From Verrucomicrobiaceae bacterium (lineage in GTDB: Bacteria; Verrucomicrobiota; Verrucomicrobiia; Verrucomicrobiales; Verrucomicrobiaceae): a stretch of 25,906 nucleotides of DNA. The DNA lies in NCBI GenBank assembly GCA_021151605.1, contig JAGKWZ010000054.1:1-25906 (forward strand). The letters run 5' to 3'. The notes under the pieces are model-generated. The model searched no databases. It saw nothing but the letters and a program-made list of their open reading frames with translations, and was not told the DNA's origin. The position numbers were made by a program, and so were the translations under genes. Below, piece after piece: positions 25,901 to 25,906 of this stretch; the stretch's first letter is position 1; each line of letters starts with the position of its first letter.

Positions 25901-25906
25901 CCAAAC
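19928..25906 (+). CDS. Giant GH106-GH78 alpha-L-rhamnosidase fusion, 3' end beyond the window
   Basis: A single frame without a stop runs from GTG 19928 to the window edge (1993 codons); I read it codon by codon. The start gives a signal peptide, VKPTLTCLTALLVALLSERG, ending near GFA. Residues about 25-1015 resemble GH106 rhamnosidases: HWYWQISATPEKI, DVVNLTSMM (249 on), HYDSWENGRQTWTPDF (D324, E327), SAETF, ending in a jelly-roll with VKLNGQPLGVVWTAPW. From about residue 1031 a GH78 module begins, with LKTEFLTSPLAVDTALPRFS, LELTGYPG-like strands, DNPTREKQYCPE (D1569, E1574) and FETW (E1863). Both families release alpha-L-rhamnose by inversion. The C terminus seen (KWEIVVNPN) looks nearly complete. 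The DNPTRE region departs from the usual DCPxRE...GD form. No Shine-Dalgarno sequence supports the GTG; it is the best available start. Confidence 0.85.
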   Translation, partial: MKPTLTCLTALLVALLSERGFAKDADLLGPVSLEQAFASPPAAAKPFVHWYWQISATPEKITQDLEAMQSEGIQGARLFPYDLYMKPDWPPLFEHTLKEADRLGLQIQLNNDCSWACKKLPWMTPEFAQKRIVHTATSVTGGRTVHAILAQPEINDPAFTSFAKKFTPKGQTPPVNKYYTDVAALAVRKTAGAKPLPKQRAETGLLWGIQPFDLMTAKDNYSSFPPEAPDLFDDPQWLETGAPAPRPEDVVNLTSMMKADGTIDWDAPPGEWTILRFGCTVLSPWAPDFFRKEALDYHLQQSVEKLLPGAGPQVARTWTHMHYDSWENGRQTWTPDFPDEFRKRRGYDVTPWLPVLAGIPIGSAPLSSRFLHDYRRTISDLLVENHFAHWTKRLHEMGLQFTTQGGYGVASPIADSLRIFGVADLPQGEIFHPQRHPLTGKLQSIQFLVHKIDKESPLAPRALAFGLGLNTIRLAASASHIYGKPACSAETFISYYDIAGRHGYTPEIREAYLLNDPPCSLKTTADRAFSDGLQHVAYFFSGLQPADREGSMHASKGYGIHFNRNMTWWKQSHAFTEYLARCSALLQRGTFIADFAYWTGDAVPYGCPDRRAMRPALPLGCNADIVNTDVLLNRLTVKEGRLLLPSGLSYGYLVMPPTQTMVDPASLRRIRDLVVAGGFALLGPKPVSATGLSDNPRCDEEVRQLADELWGSGEKPATGIRSVGRGRVACGMGPAEILKADGLREDVQISGPDGQAPFDWIHRRDGETDIYFVSNQSDETRNVAVTFRVSGAKPEWWDSVDGTRRALPEFSEKDGATTVPLEFLPRQSAFVVFSRDSKAVNRFKGKNFPVLQTAETLNGPWQVTFDTQRRGPGEVVFDSLQDWSKRPEEGIRYYAGTAVYRKTFDLPKGVKPDSGPLYLDLGTVKDLAEVKLNGQPLGVVWTAPWRVEISKAAKERDNTLEIAVVNQWPNRLIGDARAPKLKPFLLLTPPLKQNPDQPLLPSGLIGPVALKRVINQPHSPPEVRATKPTSLKTEFLTSPLAVDTALPRFSWIVEESVPGAKQTAYQVQAASSPEKLAKGEADLWDSGKVESDQSHLVDYGGKPLVSRQPVWWRVKSWGNNGQETQWSDTASLEVGLLEPEDWSAKWIKAPDLVPVNNDAARVWVQMTTVPVITDNFLPGGAKEPASPVPAEELAKAEAGSMAILEKLVPCPLLRREVALQGAIRRGRAYVAAPGFFELRINGSKVGDKELEPGVTPFKEQVSYSVHDITPLLREGTNAFGLILGHGWFDSGRIGHNVPVGTTPLARAQFEIEFEDGHRVVFGTDGEWKSAPSPILKDSHWLGECYDARMERVGWDQRGFDDGAWKNCLVTSSPTKRVAADLVPAERVVRRIKAARLYSPAEGVWVYDMGEAFSGAAELKVTVPAGTALTLRYAQRVFAPDQPIGSLLRYQDGVARERTPGRLAPYAMAEGCAPSSTSGRRYHAHSPTDVYVASGRKEEVWRRRFSYTGYRYVELTGYPGKPPEDAVTGVVVHTDLPQEGTFKSSDERLNRLHAACLNTYLYCTHGFTQDNPTREKQYCPEMTSGCARLAATAFSVPMMWSKSVESSLLTQDASGHFRQFCGFRPSPEQPLHEDGPIRLAYLLWLRYGDDRMLRRGLDHFAAYLDYYWDNPQNRRDTGISKNFLAAKDLSAGYLRGGFFCFDWYDGDTVLDLPRGQHPPRDRQRPLWGTAVLLENLNMLVAMAAHAGRDDLARKYRAMGEKVRAEWNQTFFNPATGSYGCQGNNALALAAGLPTPENTPKVLAALVTDIEKLGGRFTTGTHGFPRLMDALSASGHADLAYGMLSRESYPSLGHMLKTGNGTLFETWNTFTNPTGGSGSNIMQSERPRAGFWFAEWLGGIRPDPEHPGFQQFILGPVFPKELNSAQAEVASPYGRITSAWEKRGDSVRWNVTVPWNTSASVKLPGFTQITVNGKPEEQSAFNLPAGKWEIVVNPN

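Overview
The window looks like part of a polysaccharide- and deoxysugar-degrading gene cluster from a Verrucomicrobiota-type bacterium (the wider PVC group is also possible). The reasons are moderate-to-high GC, almost no Shine-Dalgarno sequences, many secreted proteins whose signal peptides end in a near-identical ...LHA/A motif, and a mix of sulfatases, Asp-box propellers, haem-c/PQQ-type dehydrogenases and FGE-like proteins without any SusC/SusD pair. This assignment is inference; no rRNA or other marker gene is present. All convincing genes lie on the + strand.

Layout. Positions 1-546 hold no gene I can support. At 547-571 sits a short palindromic site, probably an operator, followed by a tightly packed run of genes that is probably one long operon (600-19306). 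It contains an FAH-family diketo-acid hydrolase (600-1466), a three-subunit GlcDEF-type 2-hydroxyacid oxidase (1474-5025), a secreted sorbosone/glucose-dehydrogenase-like propeller with PKD, cytochrome c and a CBM6-like end (5028-7706), an FGE-like/Asp-box propeller fusion (7718-9907), a PL1-type pectate lyase (9924-11246), an Asp-box sialidase-like protein (11243-12526), two S1 sulfatases (12536-15594), an esterase/beta-helix fusion (15598-17991) and an ACS-type MFS transporter (18020-19306). A second copy of the operator (19399-19423) precedes an SDR dehydrogenase that has lost its middle, catalytic part (19436-19825). The window ends inside one very long open frame (19928-25906, 1993 codons, no stop) that joins a GH106-like and a GH78-like alpha-L-rhamnosidase.

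How the genes fit together. Secreted lyase, esterase, sulfatases, propellers and rhamnosidases would strip a rhamnose-containing, probably sulfated or acetylated, pectin-like or algal glycan. The MFS carrier would import sugars or sugar acids. The FAH hydrolase fits the last step of a non-phosphorylative L-rhamnose or L-fucose route, giving pyruvate and lactate, and GlcDEF could oxidise the lactate. The SDR that should supply the diketo substrate is broken here, and no aldonate dehydratase is seen.

The most unusual structure is a 67-bp palindromic element (27-bp arm, 13-bp loop, 27-bp arm) present three times, each in the same frame 27-33 bases after the start codon of an unrelated secreted protein. 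Its A-rich arm codes for a Lys-rich n-region and its T-rich arm for a Phe-rich hydrophobic core, so the hairpin itself supplies much of the signal peptide.
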